From assembly GCA_037191015.1 (NCBI GenBank), contig JBBCKD010000015.1:372001-436000 (forward strand): a DNA stretch of 64,000 nt, given 5' to 3'. A program made the translations under genes and the position numbers. The stretch is from Ravibacter sp037191015. Lineage in GTDB: Bacteria > Bacteroidota > Bacteroidia > Cytophagales > Spirosomataceae. Below the pieces are notes generated by a model. The model saw only the letters and a program-made list of their open reading frames with translations. It was not told where the DNA came from and did no database searches. Below are positions 45,718-55,308 of this stretch, piece by piece (position 1 is the first letter of the stretch; every line of letters begins with the position of its first letter).

Positions 45718-47919
45718 ATGAAATTACAAATTACTGTAATATTAGTTACACTGTTTTTTTCGTGTGAGAAGGCTTCCGCGCAAACCTCCTGGTTTGTACG
45801 GGATACGAGCTCCGTCGTGAAAAAAGGAGGTGTGTTAACAGACAGGCCCTGGGCCGGCGGGCTGAATGCGGTGCAATACGGCAAGATCGACCTGGATGGC
45901 GACGGCACCGAAGACCTGGTCGTTTTCGACAGGACCAGCAGCAAGGTGAGCACATTCATAGCCGACCCGGCTTTAAAGCAATACGTCTATCGCCCCGAAT
46001 ATGAGCTGGCGTTCCCGGCGATCACCAACTGGATGGCCCTGGTCGACTACGACGGCGACGGCAGAAAGGAGCTGTTTACCTACGTATCGCAGGGAGTAAC
46101 CGTTTACCGCCGGGAAGAAAATGCGTCCGGCGGATGGGAGTGGGTCCGTATAAAGCCCTATCTCACTACTACCGGGCTTTCAGGAAACCCGGTAAACCTC
46201 CAGGTCGCTGCTTCCGATATTCCCGCCCTGACCGATTTCGACGGGGACGGGGATATGGATATCATAACTTTCGAAGCCGGAGGAGACTTTGTGGAACTGA
46301 ATCAGAATATGAGCATGGAGCGTTATGGTGTTCCCGACAGCCTGGAATTTGTCAGGAACGGCGAGTGTTGGGGCGACTTCAGGAAACACACATGCGATGA
46401 TTTCGAGTTCGGCATACAGTGCGGAGTGAACGTCCGCAGACAGGACAATGCGCGGATCATGCATACGGGTAATTCGATCCTTCTGCATGACCTGAACGGC
46501 GACGGGAAAAAGGACATGCTCCTGGGAAACGTCGATTGCGAAAACCTGAGCATCTTATATAACAGCACCGTAGGACTTGAAGCAAAGTACACCGCATATT
46601 CTTCGGACTACCCGGCAGCCGACCCTGCGGCTATGCCGATGTTTCCAGCCGCCTATCTCGAAGATGTGGATTTTGACGGGGTAAAGGACCTTCTCGTGTC
46701 TCCCAATGTCTACGGGAACGACAACCTTATGATGGACTTCATTTCTTCCGGCTGGTACTATCACAACGCCGGCACTGACAATATGCCCGACTTTCAGCTG
46801 AGACAGAAGGACTTTCTTCAGTCGGGTATGGTAGATGTCGGGGAAAATGCGGCCGTATCGTTTTTTGACGTCGACGGAGACGGCGATGCGGATATGTTGA
46901 TCGGGAACAGGGGAACCTTTAACGGTGAGGATTTTCGCGGTGCGCTCTGGCTGTTTAAAAATACCGGCACTCCTGCAAAGCCGGTATATGAGCTGGAAAC
47001 CGACGATTTCCTGCAGCTGCAGCAACTGGGGCATACCGACCTTCAGCCGCACTGGTACGATTTCAACGGCGACGGCCGGACAGACCTGGGAATTGTCTCC
47101 GTATCCAACCGCAGGCTGTTATTTCACTATATCCCCAACCAGGGGTCCGGCGTTGTACAGCTGAACGCATCGGCATTGGTGGAGGTCCCTTTGCCTGGTG
47201 AGCTTTCGGTATCGGACAAGATCTGCTTCTACGACGCAGACCGCGACGGGGATATGGACATCCTGGTAGGAGGCGTTTTGGGAAATATAAGCTATTATGA
47301 AAATACCGGCAGCGCAACTGCCCCCGTTTTTACGCTGCGTGATGCCGCCTTTGGAGGTATAGGACCGGCTTTTTCGAGAAGATTCCTTTCCCTGGCTGTG
47401 GCCGATCTTGACCTCGACGGGAAGGCTGATATCGTGATGACGGATATGGGCGGAAAGATAAAGATACTGCACAGCGGCGAATGGGGGGCGTGGTCGAAAG
47501 AAGACTCCTCGGTGATTTATGATGCCGTCAGAGACGGACATTCTGCACCTTACCTGGGTACCGGGCTGCATGCTGCCATCGCGGATGTGAATAACGACCG
47601 GAAACCGGACCTGGTAGTGGGTACGGCAGCGGGGGGAGCCTATCTTTTCCTGAATCGTCTTCCTGTTACGATTTCAGGTAATGAACCGGAGGCGGAGCTT
47701 ACCGTTTACCCGAATCCCGCCCGCAGCGGCTTTTTCGTCAGTACGACGCATGCGGGAGAGCTCGGGATCTTCGATATGCTCGGGAGGAAAGTTTATACTT
47801 CGCCGGTAGCCGGAGGAACGCCTTTGGCTATAGACGCTTCAGGTTGGGAAAAAGGGATCTATATCCTCAAACTAAAAAGAGAGGCCGGCCTGGAAGTACG
47901 CAAGGTCGTGCTTCACTGA
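45718..47919 (+). CDS. Exported VCBS/FG-GAP repeat protein with T9SS C-terminal domain
   Basis: A 733-residue secreted protein with signal peptide MKLQITVILVTLFFS ending near ASAQ. It contains many calcium-binding-type repeats with DxDGDGxxD loops (DLDGDGTEDLVVFD, DYDGDGRKELF, DFDGDGDMDIITF, DVDGDGDADMLIGN, DADRDGDMDILVGG, DLDLDGKADIVM), as in integrin-like beta-propellers. The C-terminal 80 residues are a type A T9SS sorting domain (VYPNPARSGFFV, MLGRKVYTS, GIYILKLKR). It should be secreted through the type IX system and may be anchored to the surface. The chosen start follows the ORF's earlier ATG at 45619 by 33 codons, because only here does a signal peptide begin. Confidence 0.85.
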   Translation: MKLQITVILVTLFFSCEKASAQTSWFVRDTSSVVKKGGVLTDRPWAGGLNAVQYGKIDLDGDGTEDLVVFDRTSSKVSTFIADPALKQYVYRPEYELAFPAITNWMALVDYDGDGRKELFTYVSQGVTVYRREENASGGWEWVRIKPYLTTTGLSGNPVNLQVAASDIPALTDFDGDGDMDIITFEAGGDFVELNQNMSMERYGVPDSLEFVRNGECWGDFRKHTCDDFEFGIQCGVNVRRQDNARIMHTGNSILLHDLNGDGKKDMLLGNVDCENLSILYNSTVGLEAKYTAYSSDYPAADPAAMPMFPAAYLEDVDFDGVKDLLVSPNVYGNDNLMMDFISSGWYYHNAGTDNMPDFQLRQKDFLQSGMVDVGENAAVSFFDVDGDGDADMLIGNRGTFNGEDFRGALWLFKNTGTPAKPVYELETDDFLQLQQLGHTDLQPHWYDFNGDGRTDLGIVSVSNRRLLFHYIPNQGSGVVQLNASALVEVPLPGELSVSDKICFYDADRDGDMDILVGGVLGNISYYENTGSATAPVFTLRDAAFGGIGPAFSRRFLSLAVADLDLDGKADIVMTDMGGKIKILHSGEWGAWSKEDSSVIYDAVRDGHSAPYLGTGLHAAIADVNNDRKPDLVVGTAAGGAYLFLNRLPVTISGNEPEAELTVYPNPARSGFFVSTTHAGELGIFDMLGRKVYTSPVAGGTPLAIDASGWEKGIYILKLKREAGLEVRKVVLH

Positions 47920-47932
47920 AACCGGCTTCCTT

Positions 47933-49048
47933 TTACTGAACAAGCTCTTGTATAGGCTCTATGGCGATCGGGCTTCCGTTGGGGATCTCGTCGGTGGCGA
48001 CTTTCAGGATAATATCACCAGGATGTATATCGCCGAATATCTGGACCTGCGAATCGGTAATATCTCCCCGGTGCACGTTTACCCGTTCGGCCGTACCGTT
48101 TGCTACCTTGATGACAAACGTCTGCTCCATATTGCTCAGTACAGCTGACTTAGGGACGAACACGCTCCCTTCATGAGCCTGAACCGGCAGCCGGGCCGAA
48201 ACGTACATGCCCGGCTTTAGCTTTCTTCCTGAATTGGCAATGTCGATCTCTATCATCTCCGAGCGGGTATCGGGGCGGACGCTGTGGGAAATACGGCTGA
48301 TGTTCCCGCTGAATACCTGGTTCTGGAATGTCCGGACCGTAAATTGCACGGGAGTGCCCGCCCGGATATCGCCCAGGTAGGCTTCAGGCACCGCTAGCCG
48401 CAGACGAAGCCTGTCGAGTTGCTTGATTTTCAGCAGCGGCACGGAATTCTGTCCGCCCGGGCCGACAAATGCTCCCGGCGACAGCCGGCGATCTGTGACT
48501 ACCCCCGCAAAAGGAGCGGTGATCTTCAGATAGTCGACCAACTGCTTGACCGATTCGTAGTGAGCCTGCTCGGCAACTACCATGAGGCTGTCGGAGACAA
48601 GCTTCGCCCAGTAAGTCTCTACGTCCATTTCGGAAATGGCTCCGGGCGTCTGTTGCGTTTTGAGCGCGCGCTGGTAGACTGCGCGGCTCGACTGGTAGCC
48701 TGCCTCGGCCGCCTTCACTTTAGAATAGGCAGCTGTGAGGTTGGCGATGAGCTCCGGGGCTTCGAGCTCGGCAAGCAACTGGCCCTTGTTTACACGATCG
48801 CCGATGTCGACGTGCATTTTGCTGATGTAGCTGCTTACGCGGGGATACAGATCGGTTTCATAGAAGCTTTCCAGCTCGCCGGGCAGGTTTATTTCCCTGA
48901 CAGGCTGCGTGCCCCTGACCATAATAGCCGTATACCTGAATTCGTCGTTTTGACCCGGGGTCTCCTCCGCCAGGTTTTCCGGGTGTTTTTTGGGGCCGCA
49001 GGAAGCCAGCAGGAGGGCGGCTGCCGCAATTTTCAATATATTATTCAT
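47933..49048 (-). CDS. RND efflux membrane-fusion protein (periplasmic adaptor)
   Basis: A 371-residue lipoprotein-type adaptor joining the inner-membrane RND pump to the outer-membrane channel. The start MNNILKIAAAALLLASC gives a lipobox LASC. The lipoyl/hairpin region (YPRVSSYISKMHVDIGDRVN, NKGQLLAELEAPELIANL) is followed by the long coiled-coil hairpin, then beta-barrel KIKQLDRLRLRLAVPEAYLG and the membrane-proximal domain VFVPKSAVLSN. The open frame continues upstream to 49114 through a GATGAG repeat; I do not use that start. The three efflux genes are in the order channel, pump, adaptor. Confidence 0.9.
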   Translation of the reverse strand: MNNILKIAAAALLLASCGPKKHPENLAEETPGQNDEFRYTAIMVRGTQPVREINLPGELESFYETDLYPRVSSYISKMHVDIGDRVNKGQLLAELEAPELIANLTAAYSKVKAAEAGYQSSRAVYQRALKTQQTPGAISEMDVETYWAKLVSDSLMVVAEQAHYESVKQLVDYLKITAPFAGVVTDRRLSPGAFVGPGGQNSVPLLKIKQLDRLRLRLAVPEAYLGDIRAGTPVQFTVRTFQNQVFSGNISRISHSVRPDTRSEMIEIDIANSGRKLKPGMYVSARLPVQAHEGSVFVPKSAVLSNMEQTFVIKVANGTAERVNVHRGDITDSQVQIFGDIHPGDIILKVATDEIPNGSPIAIEPIQELVQ

Positions 49049-49058
49049 TTGAAAAAAA

Positions 49059-49100
49059 TGATGAGACAATGTGGTGATGAGACGATGAGGCGATTTCTGA
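49059..49100. repeat. Short dispersed GATGAGRCRAT repeat, copy B
   Basis: Three related words, GATGAGACAAT (49060-49070), GATGAGAC and GATGAGGCGATT (49084-49095), are arranged in tandem between the pump and adaptor genes. Two of them are identical to words at 18301-18327. They lie in an open frame but not in the predicted coding region of the adaptor. Confidence 0.45.
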
Positions 49101-49115
49101 CTGTTCATGGCCATT

Positions 49116-52100
49116 TCAGTTAACGTGGTTGGAGATAGTCATCGACTGGGCTTCGGTGCTTTTCAGATCAAAATCTTCACTTTCGGGGTTGTCGGGATCG
49201 AGCGACACAGAATTGAACGACACTTTTTTCATCATTAGCGAAAAGACAACCGGTAATATGAACAGGGTGGCGACTGTGGAAGTCAGAAGTCCCCCGATAA
49301 CCGCCCTGCCAAGGGGGGCCACCTGCTCACCTGTGTCGCCGAAGCCGCTGGCCATGGGCACCATCCCGATGGACATAGCCAGGGTCGTCATCAGGATAGG
49401 CCGTAAACGGAGTGTTCCGGCGGTTTTGGCGGCAATACCTGCATCGCGGTACTGGAGCCGCAGCGTTTCAGCATTGGTTACGAGCAGGAGAGCGTTGGCT
49501 ACCGAGACACCTACCGACATGATAATTCCCATATAAGACTGCAGGTTCAGGGTCTGGCCCGTTGCCAGCAGCAGGAGCATGGAGCCTGCCAGCACCGACG
49601 GGATCGTGATCATGATGATGGTGGCCAGCCTGAACGACTGGTAGGTGGCAGCCAGGAGGAGGAAAATGACGACTACCGCCAGAAGCAGGCCGAACTGGAG
49701 GCTATCGAGCGTTTCCTGGAGAAGCGTTGCGATACCTTCCACACTGACCACGCTTCCCCGGGGAGGCTCGCCTGCATTTGCAACAGCCTTGTGCACTGCT
49801 TCGCTGGCAGTCCCGAGATCTACCTGGTGCGTGTTGGCTGTGATGGTAAGCATCCTGCGGGGGCCACGCCTGTCGTACTGGGCCGGCACGTTGCTCGTAG
49901 AGATCGTAGCTACATCACCCAGGGTAGGCCTTAGCTGGCCTTTTACGAGGGGGATATTTTCAATATCGGCAACCGACTGCATATACTGGGGAGACATTTC
50001 CACCTGTACCTGGTAGGCGAAGCCCTTGCCCTGGTCGAGCCAGAGGTTTTTGGCGGTAAAGCGGCTGGACGATGTTGCCGCTACCAGCGATTTGGCGATT
50101 ACGTCTACCGACAGGCCCAGCTGAGCGGCCCTTTCCCGGTCGATATGGATCTGGACGGTAGGATAGCGCAACGGCTGTTTGATCCGCACATCCCGCAGGT
50201 AGGGGATCTTGTCGAGCTCCCGGATCACCTTTTGTGCAAAGGCCTGGTTTTCAGAAATGTCTTTGCCGCCTATCACCACTTCGATAGGTGTGGAAGCGCC
50301 CTGGCTCATGATCTTCTCGGTGAGCTCGATCGGCTCGAAGGTGGTTTTGAGATCGGGTAATTCCTTGTGGATACGCTGCCTGATCTTATCTTTCAGAAGG
50401 TCGAGGGATTCCAGTTTGTAATCAGGAGAAAGGCTTACCTGCAGGATCGCCTCATGAGGTCCGGAATTGAATACGTACAAGGCGCTGGTCCCGTAGCTCG
50501 AAGGAGTCATGCCGACATACGCCGACGTAATGGAGATATTTTCCTTCCCGACGAGATCCTCCAGTTGTTCAAGCACCTCTTTTACCCGCTCTTCCATTCT
50601 TTCAAGCCGGAGTCCTTCGGGCCCTATCAGGCGTACCTGGAATTGCTTAGCCCTGTTCTGACGGGGCATCAGGTCGGTCCCTATGTTCATAAATAAAACG
50701 GCAACCAGCGAAAAGGCGGCAACGAGATAAACCCCGACAACAGCTGCACGCCGCTTCATCAGCCTGCTCAGCAGAAGGCCGTAACGATGTTGTATTTTTT
50801 CCATAAGCCCTGCTTTTTTCTCAGGCTTCTGAGCATCATCTCCGTTGTCTTCCGTGTGCTGGTGCTCTTTGAGCCACCAGTTGCACAGGATAGGGACGAG
50901 CGTCTGCGATAGTACATAGGAGACGATGATCGAAAAGCCTACCGCTAGCGACAGCGGCAGGAACATCCCCCTGGGAATACCCGTCATCATAAAAGCCGGT
51001 GCAAATACGGCCAGGATAGCAACTGTGATCAGGAACAGGGGAAAGCTCATTTCGACCGAAGCGTCTTTGACAGCCCTGGCTTTGCTTTTTCCCATTTCGA
51101 GGTGCTGATGTATGTTTTCTATCACCACCGTGGACTGGTCGACCAGGATACCGATAGCCAGCGCCAGTCCCGACAGCGTCATGATGTTGATGGTCTGGCC
51201 GGTGAGCTGAAGCATCAGTATGGCGGATAAAAGCGACGCGGGGATGGTGAGAATTACGATCAGCGAGCTTCTCAGGTCTCTCAGGAAAAGGAATACCATA
51301 AGCCCGGTGAGGAGCGCGCCCAATCCGCCTTCCACAGCCAGCGCATGTACCGACTGCATCACATACACCGACTGGTCAAATTCGTAGGTCAGGTCAATGT
51401 ATTCGGGAAGAAGGCTTTTCATCTCGGGCAGCTTGGCTTTAAGGGCCGAAACAACCGACATGGTGGAGGCGTCGCCCGATTTGGATACCGGTATATAAAC
51501 CGAACGCTTCCCGTTAATCAGCGCATACCCGACCGGGACGTCGGTAGCATCTTCTACCGTAGCGACATCGCGCATGAAGACCATAGGGCCTACGCCCTGC
51601 CTCAACGGGATATTGAAAAAATCTTCCACATTGTCGAGCACGGTATTGCTCGGTGTCATTACCATGAAATCGCCGATGCGTACATTGCCGGCCGGCGAAA
51701 TCTTGTTGTTGGCCACTACTGCGGCGACGATTTCATCGGGCGTGAGCTCGTAGCTTTTCATCCTGTCCGGGTCGACGCGTATCACCACCGTCCGCTCGTT
51801 GGAACCAAAAGGGGAGGTAGCGATGCCGCCCGGTATCTGCGAGAACAGCGGCCTGATCCGTGAGGAAGCCATGTCCTGCAGCTCGGCAAGCGGAGCACTT
51901 TTGCTGCTGAAGACCAGCTGTCCCACCGGCAGGGACGAAGCGTCGAATCTTACCACGGTAGGAGGGACCGTTCCGGGAGGTAGGTAGTTCATTACCCGGT
52001 TTACCTGGTTGGCTACTTCGCCGGCGACCTGGGACATGTCGACATTCTCGTAGAATGTACATTTGACAAGGCAGGTCCCCTGTATATTTTTGACTTCTAC

Positions 52101-52331
52101 GTCTTTGATCCCCGATACGTACAGCATCTGGTTCTGGTAACGGGTGGCGACAAAACCCTCCATCTGGTTGGCCGACATCCCGCCGTAGGGCTGGGAGATG
52201 TAAATAGTAGGCAGGTTCAAATTAGGGAAAATATCGACCGGTATCCTGAAGAGCGCCAGCGCTGCAAAAATAGCTACAGCAAAAAGCGCCACTACGATGG
52301 CAATCGGCTTATTGAGTGCAGTCTTTAACAT
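49116..52331 (-). CDS. RND-family efflux pump, inner-membrane subunit
   Basis: A 1071-residue resistance-nodulation-division transporter with 12 helices and two large periplasmic loops. The N-terminus MLKTALNKPIAIVVALFAVA and RIPVDIFPNLNLPTIYIS are typical of the superfamily. In TM4 the segment is GILVDQSTVVIEN, with only one of the two aspartates of AcrB (D407/D408). In TM10 the segment GVSVANALLLV has alanine where AcrB has K940. The pump is therefore of a variant class common in Bacteroidota and not predicted to use the full AcrB proton relay. Substrate unknown. It lies between the TolC-like and adaptor genes. Confidence 0.92.
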   Translation of the reverse strand: MLKTALNKPIAIVVALFAVAIFAALALFRIPVDIFPNLNLPTIYISQPYGGMSANQMEGFVATRYQNQMLYVSGIKDVEVKNIQGTCLVKCTFYENVDMSQVAGEVANQVNRVMNYLPPGTVPPTVVRFDASSLPVGQLVFSSKSAPLAELQDMASSRIRPLFSQIPGGIATSPFGSNERTVVIRVDPDRMKSYELTPDEIVAAVVANNKISPAGNVRIGDFMVMTPSNTVLDNVEDFFNIPLRQGVGPMVFMRDVATVEDATDVPVGYALINGKRSVYIPVSKSGDASTMSVVSALKAKLPEMKSLLPEYIDLTYEFDQSVYVMQSVHALAVEGGLGALLTGLMVFLFLRDLRSSLIVILTIPASLLSAILMLQLTGQTINIMTLSGLALAIGILVDQSTVVIENIHQHLEMGKSKARAVKDASVEMSFPLFLITVAILAVFAPAFMMTGIPRGMFLPLSLAVGFSIIVSYVLSQTLVPILCNWWLKEHQHTEDNGDDAQKPEKKAGLMEKIQHRYGLLLSRLMKRRAAVVGVYLVAAFSLVAVLFMNIGTDLMPRQNRAKQFQVRLIGPEGLRLERMEERVKEVLEQLEDLVGKENISITSAYVGMTPSSYGTSALYVFNSGPHEAILQVSLSPDYKLESLDLLKDKIRQRIHKELPDLKTTFEPIELTEKIMSQGASTPIEVVIGGKDISENQAFAQKVIRELDKIPYLRDVRIKQPLRYPTVQIHIDRERAAQLGLSVDVIAKSLVAATSSSRFTAKNLWLDQGKGFAYQVQVEMSPQYMQSVADIENIPLVKGQLRPTLGDVATISTSNVPAQYDRRGPRRMLTITANTHQVDLGTASEAVHKAVANAGEPPRGSVVSVEGIATLLQETLDSLQFGLLLAVVVIFLLLAATYQSFRLATIIMITIPSVLAGSMLLLLATGQTLNLQSYMGIIMSVGVSVANALLLVTNAETLRLQYRDAGIAAKTAGTLRLRPILMTTLAMSIGMVPMASGFGDTGEQVAPLGRAVIGGLLTSTVATLFILPVVFSLMMKKVSFNSVSLDPDNPESEDFDLKSTEAQSMTISNHVN

Positions 52332-52340
52332 GTAGATGGG

Positions 52341-53768
52341 TTAATTAGGGATTTGTTCCAGGAAAACGTCAAAGTCGCCTTTGGCGGCGGCTTTGATCAG
52401 CAGGGATCTCCATACATTGTTCACTGAAATCAGGTATTCTGTTTCCGCCCTGATGTACAGGTCTGCTACCTGGGTCAGAAGCATGATATTTTCCAGCCCG
52501 CTTTCGTAACGGGCCATTGACTGCGCATAGGCATTTCTTGCTGCATCGAGCATGACAGGCGTTTTCTGAACCGACTGATAGGAAAGATTGAACTGGATAT
52601 CGGAGCTTTTCAGCTCCGCCGTCGTTCTCATCATCGCGGTATTATATTCTTCTGCGAGCGCATTGTAACGGAATTGCTGTGCCGCAAGCTGCCGCCGGAT
52701 CTCGAATGTCCTGGTCGGATGCCAGACCAGCGTTGCGCCCAGGGCGTAGTTGAAAGCGCGTAGGCCGAGCCCTGAAAAGGATGAGGATATATTAAAGTCG
52801 CCGTCAGGTCCGGGCTTCTGGTTTATCCCCGAACCTCTACCCCAGAAAGAGCCTATCATGTGCAGTTCAGGCATGATCCCGAGACGGGTTCTCTTCATCT
52901 CGTTTTCCGCTTCTTTCTGACGCGAGAGGAGCGTCCGGAGGCGCGGGTGTTTTTCGGGCTCGCTGCTGGCGAAGTTGAAGCTTGCCGGAAGCCTGGAGAA
53001 GAAGCTCATGGTATCAAGTTCCAGCTCTTTGCCGGCTTCCCCGATCAGCTCGCTCAGCAAAACTTCGTATTTTTTTGCCTGTGCCTGGCTTTCCATCCAC
53101 TGAAGAAGGGCCCGGGTAGACTCCGCGATCGCGATAGAGCTATCTATTCCCGCCTTCAGCCCGGAGCTTGCATTCGCCCTCGTAACCATCACGATATCTT
53201 CTGTACGGCGGAGGTTCCGCTCCTGCAGGCGCGTGTATTTCAATGCGTTCAAGGCCAGCAGGTAGGTGTCGGCTACTTTGATCTGGTGTTCAAAAAGTTC
53301 CTGCTCGTACACCTGGCCGGCGGTTTGCTCCCTGGAAACGGCCAGGGTCCTGTCGGCATCCTTTCGCCCGAATGTGAAGGCCTGCCAGTCGATAACGGTA
53401 GAGGCGAGCGAGGTCCAGGCGGGCTGCCAGTCGTAACCGTTCGGCTTTACCGAGCCGCTCAGGCCGAGCAGAAGGCCGTCATAACCCAGGTTGGCGCCTC
53501 TTACCTGGTTGGAAGTGCCGAATAACGCCTGCGCCTGTATGCCGGCTCTGGGGTAGTAAGCCGCCATCGCAGCCCGGATATCCTCGCCTGCGGCCAGCTT
53601 TTCCGCAATCCTTTTCTTCAGGGTCGGGTAATTGGCCTTTGCCTTTTCAAGAGCCTGCAGAAGATTAACCGGTACGATTTCTTCGGACTGCTGGGCAAAA
53701 CTTCGGAAAGAAAGGAAATTGAAAAAGAGAAGAGTAAGGAAGAAAGCGAATCCGGGGCTTCGTAACAT
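52341..53768 (-). CDS. TolC-family outer-membrane efflux channel
   Basis: A 475-residue outer-membrane protein with signal peptide MLRSPGFAFFLTLLFFNF, ending near SFAQQ. The mature part has the two alpha-helical hairpin repeats of OEP proteins (LLQALEKAKANYPTLKKRIA; QKEAENEMKRTRLGIMPELH; YAQSMARYESGLENIMLLTQ). It forms the exit duct of the RND pump. I start at the ATG at 53768; the TTG at 53804 falls inside a promoter-like sequence. It is the first gene of the efflux operon, 10 bases before the pump gene, and lies 147 bases downstream of the two-component genes. Confidence 0.88.
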   Translation of the reverse strand: MLRSPGFAFFLTLLFFNFLSFRSFAQQSEEIVPVNLLQALEKAKANYPTLKKRIAEKLAAGEDIRAAMAAYYPRAGIQAQALFGTSNQVRGANLGYDGLLLGLSGSVKPNGYDWQPAWTSLASTVIDWQAFTFGRKDADRTLAVSREQTAGQVYEQELFEHQIKVADTYLLALNALKYTRLQERNLRRTEDIVMVTRANASSGLKAGIDSSIAIAESTRALLQWMESQAQAKKYEVLLSELIGEAGKELELDTMSFFSRLPASFNFASSEPEKHPRLRTLLSRQKEAENEMKRTRLGIMPELHMIGSFWGRGSGINQKPGPDGDFNISSSFSGLGLRAFNYALGATLVWHPTRTFEIRRQLAAQQFRYNALAEEYNTAMMRTTAELKSSDIQFNLSYQSVQKTPVMLDAARNAYAQSMARYESGLENIMLLTQVADLYIRAETEYLISVNNVWRSLLIKAAAKGDFDVFLEQIPN

Positions 53769-53915
53769 AATGTGCTGAAATGCCTTTAAATTTAATCTCA
53801 GCAAAATACAACGGGCAGATTAGCGTGGGATTAGCTGCCGATTAGATTTTTATTCAGATGGATTAAAAGAATTTTAATACGCCTTTGGAGGTAGCCCTTT
53901 GAACGGGCAGAGGCT

Positions 53916-55304
53916 TTATGCATATGGAAAGGGAAAATCGACGACGATCTCCGTGCCTTTATCGATTTCGGAAGAGATCGTGATCCCTCCCCGGTGAAGC
54001 CTGATAATTCGTTGCGCCAGGGTCAGGCCTATTCCGAATCCCTGCCGGGAGGTGGCGTTCGAGCCTCTCTGGAGGGGTTCCAGGATCTGTAGCATTTCGT
54101 CCTGCGGAATCCCTATCCCCCGGTCTTTAACCCGCAGCCTAAGCGATGTTTCGGTATTCATTTCCAGGGAGATGTTCACCTCGTTATCGTTGGAGTATTT
54201 ACAGGCATTGTCGATCAGGTTTGTAACGGCAGCTTTTAACAGGGTTTCTTCGCCGGGTATGACCAGGGGGCGGTCCTGCAGCCTGACGCCGTCGCTGAAA
54301 GTAAGCCGTATCTTCTGAGCCGGCCATTTCGACTGCACCTGGTCCACACAGTCCATCAGCAGCTCCATCATATCGACTTTATGGGTATTGATGTAATCCT
54401 CCTGGTTCTCGATCCCGGCGAGCATCAGCAGCCCGTTCGAAAGGCTGATGAGGCGATCCAGCTCGGCGATCGCTTTTTGCTGGCTTTCCCTGAGGCTGGC
54501 CTCGTCCTTATCATAATAGAGCGCGGTTTCCAACAGCCCTTTGAGGGTAGCCATCGGGGTGCGTAACTCGTGTGAGGCCTGGGAGATAAACGACCTTTGA
54601 TTGGCGATCAGGCGTTCATGCTGATCGAGCAGCTCGTTAAAAGAAGCGGTCAGGGAGCCTACCTCATCATTTGGGGTAAGATTCTGGAGACGGAACGACA
54701 GGGAGTTATTGAAACGTCCCTTGATCTGGTCGATCAGCGAATTGAGAGGAGACAGGGCTCTTACGGAAAAAAAATGCGCAAAAATAGCGACGAGTGCGAT
54801 ACAGATAATGTTCGTAAGAATGAGCAGGTCGCCGAGTGATTCCTGTCGCTGGTACCCTTCCGAATCATAGGCTGTTATAATGGCGACGTACGGTTTTTCC
54901 GAATCTGGCTGAAAAGATACCCGGTAGGCCATAGCCACACCGGTTTTTTCATGCTCGTGCGCTTTTACCGGGTAGGAGAAAAACAGCTTCCCTTCATGCC
55001 TGACGCTGTCGAGAAAAGAAGGAGCAGGGTAAAAGTCATAGACCTGTATATTGGAATAATAAAGGCTGTCGGTGCCGGAAAAGACGAGATCTGTCTGCTC
55101 GTTGAGAACGGTATTGATGCTTCCTTTCAGGCTTCCTGCAGGGTCAAACAACTGTTGGGTACCAAGGACCCGGCGTTCCAGGCGTTGCTGAAAGAAGGTG
55201 TTCCGGTGGCTGGCATAGGTGAAATAAATAAACAGCGAAAACGAAAGCAGCACCAGCGTGACAAAGAAGACAAACCACAAAATCAGGCGATGACGGATCA
55301 GCAT
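53916..55304 (-). CDS. Sensor histidine kinase (HAMP/HisKA type)
   Basis: A 462-residue membrane sensor kinase. TM1 is at about 8-30 (LILWFVFFVTLVLLSF), followed by a periplasmic sensor of about 130 residues and TM2 at about 160-180 (LLILTNIICIALVAIFAHFF). A HAMP linker follows, then a HisKA domain with phosphoacceptor H245 in SFISQASHELRTPMATLKG, and an HATPase domain (TNLIDNACKYSNDNEVNI, DRGIGIPQDEM, GFGIGLTLAQRIIRLH). It follows the response regulator by 4 bases and is likely translated with it. The tripartite efflux operon directly downstream is the natural target. Confidence 0.93.
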   Translation of the reverse strand: MLIRHRLILWFVFFVTLVLLSFSLFIYFTYASHRNTFFQQRLERRVLGTQQLFDPAGSLKGSINTVLNEQTDLVFSGTDSLYYSNIQVYDFYPAPSFLDSVRHEGKLFFSYPVKAHEHEKTGVAMAYRVSFQPDSEKPYVAIITAYDSEGYQRQESLGDLLILTNIICIALVAIFAHFFSVRALSPLNSLIDQIKGRFNNSLSFRLQNLTPNDEVGSLTASFNELLDQHERLIANQRSFISQASHELRTPMATLKGLLETALYYDKDEASLRESQQKAIAELDRLISLSNGLLMLAGIENQEDYINTHKVDMMELLMDCVDQVQSKWPAQKIRLTFSDGVRLQDRPLVIPGEETLLKAAVTNLIDNACKYSNDNEVNISLEMNTETSLRLRVKDRGIGIPQDEMLQILEPLQRGSNATSRQGFGIGLTLAQRIIRLHRGGITISSEIDKGTEIVVDFPFPYA

Positions 55305-55308
55305 GTTT

